A stretch of DNA of 64,000 bases from an uncultured Clostridium sp. GTDB taxonomy: Bacteria > Bacillota > Clostridia > Clostridiales > Clostridiaceae. The first letter of the stretch is position 1, and each line of letters begins with the position of its first letter. The notes under the pieces were generated by a model that was not told the DNA's origin, made no database searches, and saw only the letters and a program-made list of their open reading frames with translations. Positions 47,854 to 57,296 of the stretch are shown here, piece by piece. The stretch lies in assembly GCA_900543325.1 (NCBI GenBank), contig UQQU01000003.1, forward strand, positions 13,539 to 77,538, in the 5' to 3' direction. Made by a program: the position numbers and the translations under genes.

Positions 47854-47938
47854 TTATCATTTGATAATTTTATTATATGTTAATCATTAATATATGTACT
47901 TACTTAAAATTATTTTCATTAATCTCATTTGATAATGA
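47854..47938 (-). promoter_or_regulatory. Two related palindromes upstream of the CDF gene
   Basis: TTATCATTTGATAA (47854-47867) and TCATTTGATAATGA (47925-47938) share CATTTGATAA. The first overlaps the 5' untranslated region. They are candidate operators for a metal regulator (Fur, DtxR or ArsR type); the protein is unknown. Confidence 0.4.
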
Positions 47939-47958
47939 TTTTAATTAATAAAAAGAAA

Positions 47959-48031
47959 AAATAAGTAGATTATTTTCGAACTTTGCCTATTTATCTTATA
48001 TAAGCTAACCCATATAAATATCTACTTATTT
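47959..48031 (-). terminator. Terminator of the nitrate reductase operon
   Basis: AAATAAGTAGAT (47959-47970) pairs perfectly with ATCTACTTATTT (48020-48031) across a loop of about 50 nt. T-rich sequence follows on the minus strand. Confidence 0.6.
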
Positions 48032-48065
48032 CTTCTAAATTATAATATCTTTTTAGTTCTATTTT

Positions 48066-49289
48066 TTAATATACAAACTCTAGATTTTCTTTTTCATTAA
48101 AGAAATCAGAATAATCTATATCAAATAGTGGCTTTTTAACTTTTCTTATATCGATATTCTCTTTTATAAGTTGTGTCAATACTCCCACATAGGATAAATC
48201 GCCTTGAACTATAGCACCATATATTATTCCATCTTTATGAATTATCTTTTTATAATCCTTTCCCTTTACTTGCTTCTCTTCTTTATAACTATCATCTGGT
48301 TTATTTACTAATCCTAAAGACATTGTAGCTACTCCACAGAAATTCATAGTATTTTTACTTCCAAAAAAGTCTTCCATATATACATCCTTACCTATCATAT
48401 TACTAGCTGCTATAAGACCTTCCTTAACAGCAGTTGGCCATATTGGATTTCTTCCTGTTATGTCTCCTGCTCCATAAACATCCTTCGCATTAGTCTCACC
48501 TTTTGCATTAATTATAAGACCAAATTTATCACACTCTATGCCACTATCCTTTAAAAATCCTATATTAGATCTAACACCTGTGCATGCTATTATTAATTCA
48601 CAAGGTACTTCTTCTCCAGTGTTTAATTTTATTGAAACAGGATTATTATTATCATCTACTACAACTTTTTCTGCTCTTACTCCAAACTTAAAGTTTACGC
48701 CTTCTTCTTTTAATCTTTCTTGGTATACTTCTGCTGCATAATTATCCAATTGAAGTGGTAATATTCTATCTCCCATTTCAATTAAGGTTATATTTACATC
48801 ATAATCTAAAAGCCCTGCTAAAGCATCTACACCAACTAATCCAGCACCCAAAATAGCAACATTTTTAACCTTTTGAGCCTCTTCCTTAATTTTAATAGCA
48901 TCATCTAAGTTTCTAAGTCCTATTACATTATTAGCAGTTCTTAAATTTTCTATTGGTGGTAAAAATGATGATGATCCTGCTGCCAACAGAACCTTATCAT
49001 AGCTTAAATCCTCATTATTTGATAATTTTAGTTTTTTCTCTTTAATATCTATTCCTATTACTTCTACTCCTTTTATCCACTTTATATTGTACATGTCAAA
49101 AAAGTTCTTTGGAGTAAAGTCTAAAGCTTCAATTTCTCTTCTTCCATCTAAAAAATGATGAAGTATACATCTTGAATAAACATATTCATCTTTTGATACT
49201 AATATTATCTCTATATTTTTATCATTTTCACGTAAAGTTCTAGCTGCATTAATTCCAGATGCAGATGCTCCTACTATAACATATGCCAT
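48066..49289 (-). CDS. FAD-dependent NAD(P)H oxidoreductase of the nitrate reductase operon
   Basis: 407 aa. FAD-binding VGASASGINAA at the N-terminus, NAD-binding GAGLVGVDAL near 148, and YGAGDI before the C-terminal domain: the NADH oxidase/nitrite-reductase-like disulfide-oxidoreductase family. It is the third gene of the operon and overlaps the ferredoxin gene by one base. It probably moves electrons from NAD(P)H to the Fe-S protein for nitrate reduction, the arrangement known from C. perfringens nar genes. Confidence 0.85.
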   Translation of the reverse strand: MAYVIVGASASGINAARTLRENDKNIEIILVSKDEYVYSRCILHHFLDGRREIEALDFTPKNFFDMYNIKWIKGVEVIGIDIKEKKLKLSNNEDLSYDKVLLAAGSSSFLPPIENLRTANNVIGLRNLDDAIKIKEEAQKVKNVAILGAGLVGVDALAGLLDYDVNITLIEMGDRILPLQLDNYAAEVYQERLKEEGVNFKFGVRAEKVVVDDNNNPVSIKLNTGEEVPCELIIACTGVRSNIGFLKDSGIECDKFGLIINAKGETNAKDVYGAGDITGRNPIWPTAVKEGLIAASNMIGKDVYMEDFFGSKNTMNFCGVATMSLGLVNKPDDSYKEEKQVKGKDYKKIIHKDGIIYGAIVQGDLSYVGVLTQLIKENIDIRKVKKPLFDIDYSDFFNEKENLEFVY

Positions 49290-49702
49290 TATTCATCTAC
49301 CTCCTCTAAAGTTAATGCATTCATTGGACACTTATCAACACATTGAGGAAAATTTTGCTCTGTTGATATACACATATCACATTTCATTACTTCTCTATTA
49401 GTTTGATAATCCATCTTTAAAACTCCATAAGGACATGCCATTATACACATAAAGCAACTTGCACACCTACTTTTATCATAAATTACATATCCACTTTCAT
49501 CATCTTTTCTCATAGCTCCAGTTGGACATGCATAAACACATTCTGGTCTAGTACAATGTCTACAATAAATTGGTGCATATCTTCCCTCGCTATTTATAAC
49601 TATCCTTCCTCTTGTATCCCTTGATCCATGAGATACTTTACATGCTGTAGTGCATGTTAAACAACCAATACATTTTTTTCTATCTATTTTTATTCTCTTC
49701 AT
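49289..49702 (-). CDS. Polyferredoxin-type 4Fe-4S electron carrier
   Basis: 137 aa from the ATG at 49702 (TTAGGTGA upstream). Four cysteine clusters fit a HycB/DmsB-like protein with up to four [4Fe-4S] centres: CIGCLTCTTAC, CRHCTRPECVYACP, CASCFMCIMACP, and CDMC...CVDKCP. It would carry electrons between the FAD protein and the molybdoenzyme on either side. Confidence 0.88.
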   Translation of the reverse strand: MKRIKIDRKKCIGCLTCTTACKVSHGSRDTRGRIVINSEGRYAPIYCRHCTRPECVYACPTGAMRKDDESGYVIYDKSRCASCFMCIMACPYGVLKMDYQTNREVMKCDMCISTEQNFPQCVDKCPMNALTLEEVDE

Positions 49703-49711
49703 AATTATCAC

Positions 49712-51799
49712 CTAATCAATCTTTTCTATTTTTACTGGTACATATTTAAAATTCGGTTCCTTTGAATATGTATCAAATATAGATGGTAATAGTGAATTTG
49801 CTTCTATATAATGCATTGGAGCATAAATTTGATCTTTTTTAACAGTTCTACTTAGTTTAACAAGAAAATTATTACTTACACCATTTGGTGATGTTATTTT
49901 AATTGTTTCATTATCCTTGATTCCTAATTCATCAGCTAAATCAGTATTTATATTTACATACCCTTCATGAGGAACTATAGAAAAAACATCCGGTATCTCT
50001 CTAGTTCTTGTTTGTGTATGCCATTGACCAACAGTACCTCTTCCAGTATTAAATAAATATGGATATTCCTCTGATTGTTCATAAGGAACTGGTACTACAT
50101 CTTCATATATAAATTTAGCCTTACCACTTGGTGTATAATACTTATTATCTTCAAATAGTCTTCTTTCATCTTGCTTTAATTCTTCACCAGCTCTAAATGG
50201 CCATTGTACTCCTCTAGAATCTTTTAACATATCATAATCTACACCTGTAATATCACAAGGCATTCCTTTAGTACATGCTTTTAATGTTTCAAATGCATCT
50301 CTTGGTGTTTTCCATTTATCTAATAATTTACCCATTCCTAAAGCTTTACCTATGCCTAACATAATATCATAATCCGTTAATTCATTTTCCTTCTTCTCTA
50401 ATACTGGATTAAGTTTTGATAGCCTTCTTTCTGTATTTATTAATACACCTTCTTTCTTTAAGCCATTAGCTGAAGGTAATAATAAATCACAATATCTAGC
50501 AGTTTCAGTATCAGAATAAATATCTTCTACAACTAAAAACTCTAATTTTTCAGCTGCTTTTTTAAACTCTAAATTATTTATCCAAGAAACTATAGGGTTA
50601 GTTGCTACTACCCATAAAGCCTTTATTTCACCAGAATTTATTTTTTCTATTATAACATTGTATGGTAAAGTAGGCTTCTTAGGTAACATGTCAGGATCTA
50701 TATCTAAAGCTTCTGCCACAGCTTTTCTTCTTGCTTCATTGTCATACTCTCCTCCACCATAAAGCCCTGTAGTATTACTAAAAAGTCTAGAACCCATTGC
50801 ATTGCATTGCCCAGTTATAGAATTAGCTCCTGTTCCAAGTCTACCTATGTTTCCTGTCATTAAAGCTATATTTATAATTGCTTGTGCTGTTCTTACTGCT
50901 TGATAGCTTTGATTTACTCCCATAGTCCACCATAATGATACTCTTTTTCCATTATGTATTATTTCAGCTAGTTCTAAAACTCTGCCTTTGGATATACCTG
51001 TTTTTTCTTCAACATCTTCTAATGTATATTTTTTCACATGTTCTTTAAAGCCTTCAAAATCCTCTGTATATTTCTCAATATACTCATTATCAATCCATCC
51101 TTTTTCAATAAGAACATTTGCTATTGTATATAGAAGTGTTAAATCTGATTTTGGTTTTATATCTATCCACATATCACAATTAGTTACTGTTTCTGTTCTC
51201 CTTGGGTCTATAGCAATCTTTATACAATCTTTATTATTCTTAGTTTTTCCCCAAAGAATTGGATGTGCAACTACAGGGTTACATCCAATAAATATAATTA
51301 CATCTGAATGTTCTAGATCATTAAAAGTATATGGTGGAGCATCAAATCCAAAGCTTTGCTTATAAGCAACTACTGATGTAGCCATGCAAAGTCTTGTATT
51401 TCCATCTCCATTTCCACCTAAAAATGTTCTTCCTATATGTCCAGCTAATGCCATCTCTTCTGTAGCCAATTGACCTGTACTTAAAAATGCAAAACTTTCT
51501 TTACCATATTTCTCTTGTATTTCAGTTACCCTCTTAGCAAATAGATCAAATGCCTCTTGCCATTGAATTTGCTTTAATTCTCCATTTTTATCCCTTACAA
51601 GTGGTAATACTGGATTTTCATGTTCAGTATTTTGCTTATCTAAATTTAATCCCTTTACACAACAAAATCCCTTATTAACAGGATAATCAAGAGTAGGTAC
51701 TACTCTCGCAATAAAACCATTATCTTCAACATGAAAATCTAAATTACATGCTATAGAACAATAATTACAAGTAGATCTTATAACCTTCAATGAAATCAC
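49712..51799 (-). CDS. Molybdopterin nitrate reductase (Nas/Nap type, ferredoxin-dependent)
   Basis: 695 aa. N-terminal [4Fe-4S] ligands C11, C14, C18 and a fourth in NKGFCCVKG, then the molybdopterin-guanine-dinucleotide fold. The Mo ligand region NTRLCMATSVVAYKQSFG carries Cys, as in assimilatory and periplasmic nitrate reductases, not selenocysteine as in many formate dehydrogenases. There is no twin-arginine signal, so it is cytoplasmic. It heads a three-gene operon with the polyferredoxin and FAD protein, likely using nitrate as an electron sink. A formate dehydrogenase-like role is the alternative. No cofactor-synthesis genes adjoin. Confidence 0.85.
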   Translation of the reverse strand: MISLKVIRSTCNYCSIACNLDFHVEDNGFIARVVPTLDYPVNKGFCCVKGLNLDKQNTEHENPVLPLVRDKNGELKQIQWQEAFDLFAKRVTEIQEKYGKESFAFLSTGQLATEEMALAGHIGRTFLGGNGDGNTRLCMATSVVAYKQSFGFDAPPYTFNDLEHSDVIIFIGCNPVVAHPILWGKTKNNKDCIKIAIDPRRTETVTNCDMWIDIKPKSDLTLLYTIANVLIEKGWIDNEYIEKYTEDFEGFKEHVKKYTLEDVEEKTGISKGRVLELAEIIHNGKRVSLWWTMGVNQSYQAVRTAQAIINIALMTGNIGRLGTGANSITGQCNAMGSRLFSNTTGLYGGGEYDNEARRKAVAEALDIDPDMLPKKPTLPYNVIIEKINSGEIKALWVVATNPIVSWINNLEFKKAAEKLEFLVVEDIYSDTETARYCDLLLPSANGLKKEGVLINTERRLSKLNPVLEKKENELTDYDIMLGIGKALGMGKLLDKWKTPRDAFETLKACTKGMPCDITGVDYDMLKDSRGVQWPFRAGEELKQDERRLFEDNKYYTPSGKAKFIYEDVVPVPYEQSEEYPYLFNTGRGTVGQWHTQTRTREIPDVFSIVPHEGYVNINTDLADELGIKDNETIKITSPNGVSNNFLVKLSRTVKKDQIYAPMHYIEANSLLPSIFDTYSKEPNFKYVPVKIEKID

Positions 51800-52057
51800 T
51801 CCTTATCTAACTAATTTTAATTTTCCTAAATCTCTTACAATTTTATTAATCATTAACTCTTTATGTAATTTAACTTATATATAAATATCATTTTACTTTC
51901 TTATATAATGTAATCCATCCTAATTTACATATTCACTAATTCCACCTCTCTTTGTTATAAAACTATTTTCTGTAAAATTATTCATTTATATTCATCTATT
52001 ATCATTTACTTATAAAACTAAATAAATTCATAATGATTATATATATTTAATAAAAAT
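51800..52057. other. Intergenic region upstream of the nitrate reductase operon
   Basis: AT-rich. It must hold the operon's promoter, but no clear -35/-10 pair, riboswitch or ORF was recognised. Confidence 0.4.
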
Positions 52058-52103
52058 AGCCTATATCTAAATAATCCTATTAAAGATTATTTAGATATAG
52101 GCT
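52058..52103 (-). terminator. Terminator after the PHP gene
   Basis: A 19-bp perfect stem (AGCCTATATCTAAATAATC and its complement) with an eight-base loop directly at the end of the PHP gene. Confidence 0.92.
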
Positions 52104-52799
52104 CTAAATTAACACATTTAAAAATTTTTTTATTTCTTCTCCATTTAAATATACATCACCAATCATTCCATGAATGCGATAACATTCAATACAATTATGA
52201 AAATCTGATCCAGCTGTATAAATTATATTTTTTTCATTTGCAATATTTATAAAATACTTTGTATCATCCTCAGTATTTTTAAAGTATTTTGCTTCAATTC
52301 CATCAAAATTTATATTAATAATATTATTAAAATCTTTTTTACATAGAAGTACTGGATGTGCAAGTACTACTGTAGCTCCAAAAAACCGTAATATATCAAC
52401 ACCAGTCTGAACACAAAGTTTATTATTAAACCCACAAAAATCAATTTTATCTTCGAATATTCTTCTTATACTCTTAATTTTTCCTTGTTTAACCTTTAAA
52501 AGTACTTCTTTGAGTAGATCATTTTTATAACTATCATCTTTAAAATATCCCAGTACATGTACTCTGCAATCATTATATCTAGTTGACAACTCTACTCCTG
52601 GTATTACAGTAATATTATTTCTTTTTCCTTCTATAATTGCTTCATCTATCCCATCTGTATTATTATGATCAGTTATAGCCATTATATCCACTTGCCTAGT
52701 CTTTGCTAATCTCACTATCTGACTTGGCGTTAAGCCTCCATCTGAATAAGTTGAGTGTATATGAAAATCACCTTTTGTATACATACTATTTCTTTTCAT
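52104..52799 (-). CDS. PHP-domain phosphoesterase
   Basis: 231 aa. PHP metal motifs DFHIHSTYSDGG, AITDHNN, GVELSTR, VLAHP and a late GSDFH are all present. Such stand-alone PHP proteins act as nucleoside 3',5'-bisphosphate phosphatases, oligoribonucleases or histidinol-phosphate phosphatases. The substrate cannot be chosen from sequence alone. Single-gene unit downstream of rplT. Confidence 0.85.
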   Translation of the reverse strand: MKRNSMYTKGDFHIHSTYSDGGLTPSQIVRLAKTRQVDIMAITDHNNTDGIDEAIIEGKRNNITVIPGVELSTRYNDCRVHVLGYFKDDSYKNDLLKEVLLKVKQGKIKSIRRIFEDKIDFCGFNNKLCVQTGVDILRFFGATVVLAHPVLLCKKDFNNIININFDGIEAKYFKNTEDDTKYFINIANEKNIIYTAGSDFHNCIECYRIHGMIGDVYLNGEEIKKFLNVLI

Positions 52800-52867
52800 C
52801 CTAATATTTATCTCATATATATATTATATTCTAATAACAAATTCTTGATTTAATATTAAATACAAAA

Positions 52868-52893
52868 AAAAGCAACCCTTTCGGATTGCTTTA
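52868..52893 (-). terminator. Terminator of the infC-rpmI-rplT operon
   Basis: Minus strand: AAAGCAATCC pairs with GGGTTGCTTT around GAAA (one G-T pair), followed by eight T. Confidence 0.95.
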
Positions 52894-52904
52894 TGTAAAC
52901 AAAA

Positions 52905-53264
52905 TTATTTGTTTAATTGAGCTTTTGCAGTTTCTACTAAGTTTGCAAATGCCTTTGGATCGTTGATAGCTATTTCAGATAACATCTTTCTGTTCATGTC
53001 GATTCCAGCTAATTTGATTCCGTTCATGAATTTTGAGTATGAAAGACCGTTCATTCTTGTAGCAGCGTTAATTCTTGCTATCCATAATCTTCTGAAATCT
53101 CTCTTCTTTAATCTTCTTCCAACGTATGCGTTTCTTAAAGCTCTGATTACAGATTCGTTAGCAGTTCTGAATAATCTGCTCTTCCCACCGTAGTAACCTT
53201 TTGCAAGCTTTAAAACTTTTTTATGATTCTTACGAGCATTTACCGCTCTCTTAACTCTTGCCAT
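52905..53264 (-). CDS. rplT: Ribosomal protein L20
   Basis: 119 aa, standard length. Conserved [16 protein letters not shown] start, [14 protein letters not shown] and the [13 protein letters not shown] motif. It binds 23S rRNA early in assembly of the large subunit and, in low-GC Gram-positives, represses its own operon through the leader. Confidence 0.98.
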   Translation of the reverse strand: MARVKRAVNARKNHKKVLKLAKGYYGGKSRLFRTANESVIRALRNAYVGRRLKKRDFRRLWIARINAATRMNGLSYSKFMNGIKLAGIDMNRKMLSEIAINDPKAFANLVETAKAQLNK

Positions 53265-53290
53265 TTTGTATTCCTCCTAAGTCCTCTATA

Positions 53291-53488
53291 TTATAGGTAT
53301 GGTAATAATTTCTTCATTGCTTTTTCTTGAGTAGTTGAAACGTAAGCAGCTTTTCTTAAGTTTCTCTTTCTCTTAGCGCTCTTCTTTGTTAAGATATGGC
53401 TCTTGAAAGCTTTTGCTCTTTTTAACTTTCCAGTACCAGTCTTTTTAAATCTTTTAGCTGCACCTCTGTGCGTTTTCATTTTTGGCAT
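53291..53488 (-). CDS. rpmI: Ribosomal protein L35
   Basis: 65 aa, very basic, with [20 protein letters not shown] at the N-terminus, which is diagnostic. Middle gene of the infC operon. Confidence 0.98.
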   Translation of the reverse strand: MPKMKTHRGAAKRFKKTGTGKLKRAKAFKSHILTKKSAKRKRNLRKAAYVSTTQEKAMKKLLPYL

Positions 53489-53508
53489 GATAATATTCTC
53501 CTCTCTGG

Positions 53509-54021
53509 TTATGCTTTTTTAGGGGCTAATACCATAGTCATGTTTCTTCCTTCTTGTTTTGCTGCTTTTTCAACAACACAAACATCTTCAAGTTTAGAAA
53601 CAAAGTTTTCTAAGATTTTTAATCCTAGGTGACCTAATGTTGCTTCTCTACCTTTGAATCTAACAGTGACTTTAACTTTATCCCCGTCTAATAAGAACTT
53701 TCTAGCATTCTTAGCTTTGATAGCTATGTCATTTTCTTCAATAGTTAAACTACATCTGATTTCTTTAATGACAGTTACCTTTTGCTTTTTCTTAGCTTCT
53801 TTTTCCTTTTTAGATTGCTCGTAAATGTATTTACCTAAATCCATTATTTTACATACTGGTGGCACTGCTGTTGGAGATATCATTACTAAATCTAAATCCT
53901 TCTCCTCAGCCATTTGTAAAGCTTCCTTCGTAGAAATTACACCTAATTGAGTACCATCTGTATCAATTACTCTAATTTCCTTCTCTCTAATACTTTCATT
54001 ACAAGTAAAGTTTTTACTGAT
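53509..54021 (-). CDS. infC: Translation initiation factor IF-3
   Basis: About 170 aa. Both IF-3 domains are present: N-terminal [20 protein letters not shown] and C-terminal [26 protein letters not shown]-3 binds the 30S subunit and discriminates start codons. I place the start at ATC (54021), eight bases after GGAGG. The in-frame GTG at 54030 is part of that ribosome site, and the nearest ATG is out of frame. Use of a rare AUU/AUC start is known for infC and lets IF-3 limit its own synthesis. Confidence 0.93.
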   Translation of the reverse strand: MSKNFTCNESIREKEIRVIDTDGTQLGVISTKEALQMAEEKDLDLVMISPTAVPPVCKIMDLGKYIYEQSKKEKEAKKKQKVTVIKEIRCSLTIEENDIAIKAKNARKFLLDGDKVKVTVRFKGREATLGHLGLKILENFVSKLEDVCVVEKAAKQEGRNMTMVLAPKKA

Positions 54022-54030
54022 AACATTCAC

Positions 54031-54196
54031 CTCCGATAAAATCTATCAAGAAAAATATATAAATAAAAGGACAGCATAATTGCCGCCCTCGTATTATTTA
54101 GAAAATCTAGACACTCTTCTAGATAAAAATCCAATAAACTCATTACCTTACTAAGCTTAGCCGTAAGGCGAGAAACGGCTGTTTCTTCTTGACAAA
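54031..54196 (-). promoter_or_regulatory. L20 leader of the infC operon with attenuator
   Basis: The leader holds three hairpins on the minus strand: AGCCGT/ACGGCT, TCTAGA/TCTAGA, and AGGGCGGCA/TGCTGTCCT (54068-54089, two G-T pairs). The last is followed by TTTTATTT, so it can terminate. It matches the known L20 leader, where L20 binding favours termination. An open frame across it on the same strand is incidental. Confidence 0.8.
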
Positions 54197-54200
54197 ATTC

Positions 54201-54229
54201 ATTATAGCATCGTCTTAACATATTGTCAA
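54201..54229 (-). promoter_or_regulatory. infC operon promoter
   Basis: Minus strand: perfect TTGACA (54224-54229), 17-bp spacer, perfect TATAAT (54201-54206). Confidence 0.92.
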
Positions 54230-54265
54230 ACTTTTTGTTGTATAGCTTAATTGGATAAATGTACC

Positions 54266-55231
54266 TTATTCACAAATACTAATTTGTCTTATCATATTTC
54301 CCTTTGTCATATAGCATTTTTCTAATATTTTGAAGCCGGCTGAAGTTATTAAATTATCCATATCTTCAAATGTTATTATAACTAGTTTACGAGCAATTCT
54401 TCTTGAGGTATTAATTATATCCACCTGTTCCTTTAATGTTACAGGTGAAAATAATCCATAAGGAATATCAACTATGGCAACATCAAAAACTTCATTTATA
54501 TTATGCATATCCCCACTAGTTATTATTTCTCTATTATACCCTAAAAATTCTATATTATTCCTGGCATTATATGCAATAGGTTTACTAATCTCATAACCTT
54601 TTACATTAATCCCTAAATCAAGGGCTTCTATAACAACAGTTCCAACCCCACAACATGGATCAACTAAGGTTAACTCTCTATTATCTCCAACCGCAATATT
54701 TACTAATGCTCTAGCCATTCTTAATGGTACTGCATTAGAATATGAATGAGGTTTATCATTGTGTCTTTGCCATTTAAAATTATTTTTAATTAACTCTCCA
54801 AATATCCATTTACCCTTAACTTTAGTTATAGCTAACTCTATCTTTGGATTGTGTATATCAGGAAATCCTGTTACAACAAAGCCGATTTCTTTCACAGCCT
54901 TAAGACGTTCTTCATAAGAAACATCCCCATCTTCACTTTTTATATAATTAACTTTAAAATCATCATAAGATACCTTATCTTCTTTTATTTTCCTAATTAT
55001 ATCTTCTAGATTTTTCTCTATGTATATTGATTTAATTTGTAATTTAATAAATGGACTTCTAGATGGATCAAAATTCTTTTCTGAAAATAAATACTTTTCT
55101 TTAGGTTCTTTTCTAAAAATACTTCTCATTTCCATATTGCATAATTCTTTTTCCATCTCAGAGCAATTAATAAAATAAAAATATTTACTTAGGGTGTTTT
55201 CACACTCACTTTTAATCATTTCATTCTCCAT
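54266..55231 (-). CDS. Putative SAM-dependent RNA methyltransferase (UPF0020/Trm11-like)
   Basis: 321 aa. The C-terminal half is a Rossmann methyltransferase with DPCCGVGTVVIEAL and the N/D-PPY-type motif as DIPYGLF, the form used by guanine-N2 or adenine-N6 RNA methylases of the COG1041 group. The N-terminal half may hold a divergent RNA-binding domain. Target RNA unknown. Confidence 0.78.
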   Translation of the reverse strand: MENEMIKSECENTLSKYFYFINCSEMEKELCNMEMRSIFRKEPKEKYLFSEKNFDPSRSPFIKLQIKSIYIEKNLEDIIRKIKEDKVSYDDFKVNYIKSEDGDVSYEERLKAVKEIGFVVTGFPDIHNPKIELAITKVKGKWIFGELIKNNFKWQRHNDKPHSYSNAVPLRMARALVNIAVGDNRELTLVDPCCGVGTVVIEALDLGINVKGYEISKPIAYNARNNIEFLGYNREIITSGDMHNINEVFDVAIVDIPYGLFSPVTLKEQVDIINTSRRIARKLVIITFEDMDNLITSAGFKILEKCYMTKGNMIRQISICE

Positions 55232-55257
55232 TTTAACACCCTCTTACAAATAATTTA

Positions 55258-56490
55258 TTAATTGTTATCACAATATTCTTCTATAGAATCTGCAACTACT
55301 TTTGCATATGCAACTGCATGAACTACTGTATTAGCTCCAGTAACAACGTCTCCTGATGCAAATACTCCTCCTCTTGTTGTATGTCCTTTTTCATCTGTAA
55401 GTAATAATCCCCATTTATTAGTTTCTAAACCAACCGTATTAGCAACTATATTCTTTCTTGGCGATTGACTTACTGCAATTATTGTAGAATCACAGTTAAA
55501 CATTCCTTCTGTTCCTTCTATAGTAACTGTATTTACTCTTCCTGATTCATCTACTTCATTTTTAGTTTCAATATATTTAACACCATCTTCAGTTAACTCT
55601 ATAGGTGCTTTAAATAATTCAAACTTAATACCATCTTCTTTAGCTTCTTCTAACTCTGCTCTAGTACATGGCATATTTTCAAAACCTTTTCTATAAAGAA
55701 TATATACCTCTTCAGCTCCACTTCTCTTAGCAACTCTAGCTGCATCCATAGCCACATTACCTGCTCCAATTACAGCAACTTTTCTTCCTAAATTATAAAC
55801 TTGTGGTGACTTTAAATAATCTATTGCATAATGTACATTTCCTAATGATTCTCCTTTTATATTTAAAGTCTTAGGATTCCATACTCCAGTACCTATAAAT
55901 ACAGCTTTATATCCATCAAAGAATAACTTATCTAATGTAATAACTGGTCCAATTAAAGTATTAGGTCTTATTTTTACTCCTAGTTCAATAAGTATTTCTT
56001 CATATCTATCTATCATAGAATTTTTTAATCTATACTCCGGAATTCCGTATCTAAGTACTCCACCAATTTTCTCATGTGCATCAAAAAGAGTTACCTTAAA
56101 CCCTTTTCTTGCTAATATAATTGATAAAGTAATTCCTGCAGGTCCTGCTCCAATTATAGCAATTCTTTCATTCTTAGATTCTACTTTATCAAATTTCACT
56201 TTATATAAATACTCTCTAGATATATACTCTTCAATCTCACAAAAGCTTACAGGTTCACTTTTTATTCCTCTAATACAATTTCCTTTACATTGATCTTCAT
56301 GTGGGCAAACTATAGCACAGGCAGCTGATAATGGATTATTGTTAAATAATATTTCTCCTGCCTCCATTATTTTTCCTTCCTTAAATAGTTTAACTACTTC
56401 GGGAATTTCTGTACTTATTGGACAGTTTGCCTGACATCTAGCATTTTTACATAACAAACATCTATCCGCTTCTAATAATAACTCTTTCAT
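55258..56490 (-). CDS. GltD-like NAD(P)H oxidoreductase (glutamate synthase small-subunit family)
   Basis: 410 aa. N-terminal helical Fe-S domain with CLLCKNARCQANCP and CPHEDQCKGNC, FAD site IGAGPAGITLS, NAD(P) site VIGAGNVAMDAARVAKRSGAEE, and a C-terminal second half of the FAD site (GDVVTGANTVVHAV). Such proteins act as GltB partners or as NfnB-like subunits. Neither gltB nor an nfnA-like gene is adjacent, so it may be a free-standing electron-transfer flavoprotein. Confidence 0.85.
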   Translation of the reverse strand: MKELLLEADRCLLCKNARCQANCPISTEIPEVVKLFKEGKIMEAGEILFNNNPLSAACAIVCPHEDQCKGNCIRGIKSEPVSFCEIEEYISREYLYKVKFDKVESKNERIAIIGAGPAGITLSIILARKGFKVTLFDAHEKIGGVLRYGIPEYRLKNSMIDRYEEILIELGVKIRPNTLIGPVITLDKLFFDGYKAVFIGTGVWNPKTLNIKGESLGNVHYAIDYLKSPQVYNLGRKVAVIGAGNVAMDAARVAKRSGAEEVYILYRKGFENMPCTRAELEEAKEDGIKFELFKAPIELTEDGVKYIETKNEVDESGRVNTVTIEGTEGMFNCDSTIIAVSQSPRKNIVANTVGLETNKWGLLLTDEKGHTTRGGVFASGDVVTGANTVVHAVAYAKVVADSIEEYCDNN

Positions 56491-56565
56491 CTGTCTCTCC
56501 TATTTCTAATGATGACTTATAAGTATCATTATTGTTTCATCCTCAGTTTTAGTAATTTATATAAA

Positions 56566-57138
56566 TTATTTAAGTATCTCTAAAACATAATTTTTAAATT
56601 CTTCAAAACTTCCCTTTTCAGAACTAGTTCCCTTATTTACTTTATTAGTAGCAAAATTATATTCTACAGTTCCATAACTAAACTTTGGACTTGATATCAT
56701 AACAGTATCTTCATGAGCACTAAAAATTGCTTTATTCATCATTGATATTTTACATAATTCTAAAAAGCTCTCTTCATTTTCTAACTGTCCTTCACTAATT
56801 TTCTTTAAAACAAAGTTGAATAATGAATAGCCTCCACCTAATGATATCATACTACTATTTTGAATATAAAATACCTTATCTGTATTATAGAAGTATTTCA
56901 TTTTTCCAAAATTAACAGTCTTAAATTGTGAGTTTACTTCAACTTCTTCAATATTATAACTATTAACTTCAGCTTCTATAGAATCCCATGAATTATTTTG
57001 CTCTATAGCATTATTTTTAACTACTGAGTTAAATTTAAGAAGAGCCCCCTCCATCTCTTTATCTGTATATACACTACTTCCATTTATAGCAACATTAAAT
57101 TCTCCATTTTCATATGTTAAAGTTATCTTATTTCCCAT
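56566..57138 (-). CDS. Conserved hypothetical protein
   Basis: 190 aa, soluble, no signal peptide or membrane segment. Beta-rich N-terminal part (KITLTYENGEFNVAING) and mixed alpha/beta remainder. No family recognised. AAGGAG precedes the start. It lies between the GltD-like gene and ackA, on the same strand as both. Confidence 0.75.
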   Translation of the reverse strand: MGNKITLTYENGEFNVAINGSSVYTDKEMEGALLKFNSVVKNNAIEQNNSWDSIEAEVNSYNIEEVEVNSQFKTVNFGKMKYFYNTDKVFYIQNSSMISLGGGYSLFNFVLKKISEGQLENEESFLELCKISMMNKAIFSAHEDTVMISSPKFSYGTVEYNFATNKVNKGTSSEKGSFEEFKNYVLEILK

Positions 57139-57244
57139 AATAATCTCCTTATCTAATTAATAATAATTATTATTATAACATATTAGCTATTAGTGAACTA
57201 CCATATAAATCTTAGATTCACTTATTAGTATTTCCACTGTATAA

Positions 57245-57291
57245 AAATAGTGTTATAAAGATTATAAAATAATCCTTATAACACACTATTT
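57245..57291 (-). terminator. Terminator after ackA
   Basis: Long AT-rich stem pairing AATAGTGTTATAA with TTATAACACACTATT (small bulge) and further inner pairs, followed on the minus strand by T. Confidence 0.85.
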
Positions 57292-57296
57292 CATAA

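Noticed and set aside
49712..51799. Formate dehydrogenase with selenocysteine
   Set aside because: The Mo-ligand position is an ordinary Cys codon in NTRLCMATS, the neighbours match nitrate reductase operons, and no in-frame TGA is seen.
54027..54221. 64-codon open frame across the infC leader
   Set aside because: It coincides with the L20 leader hairpins and promoter, has no ribosome site and no known homologue. Incidental.
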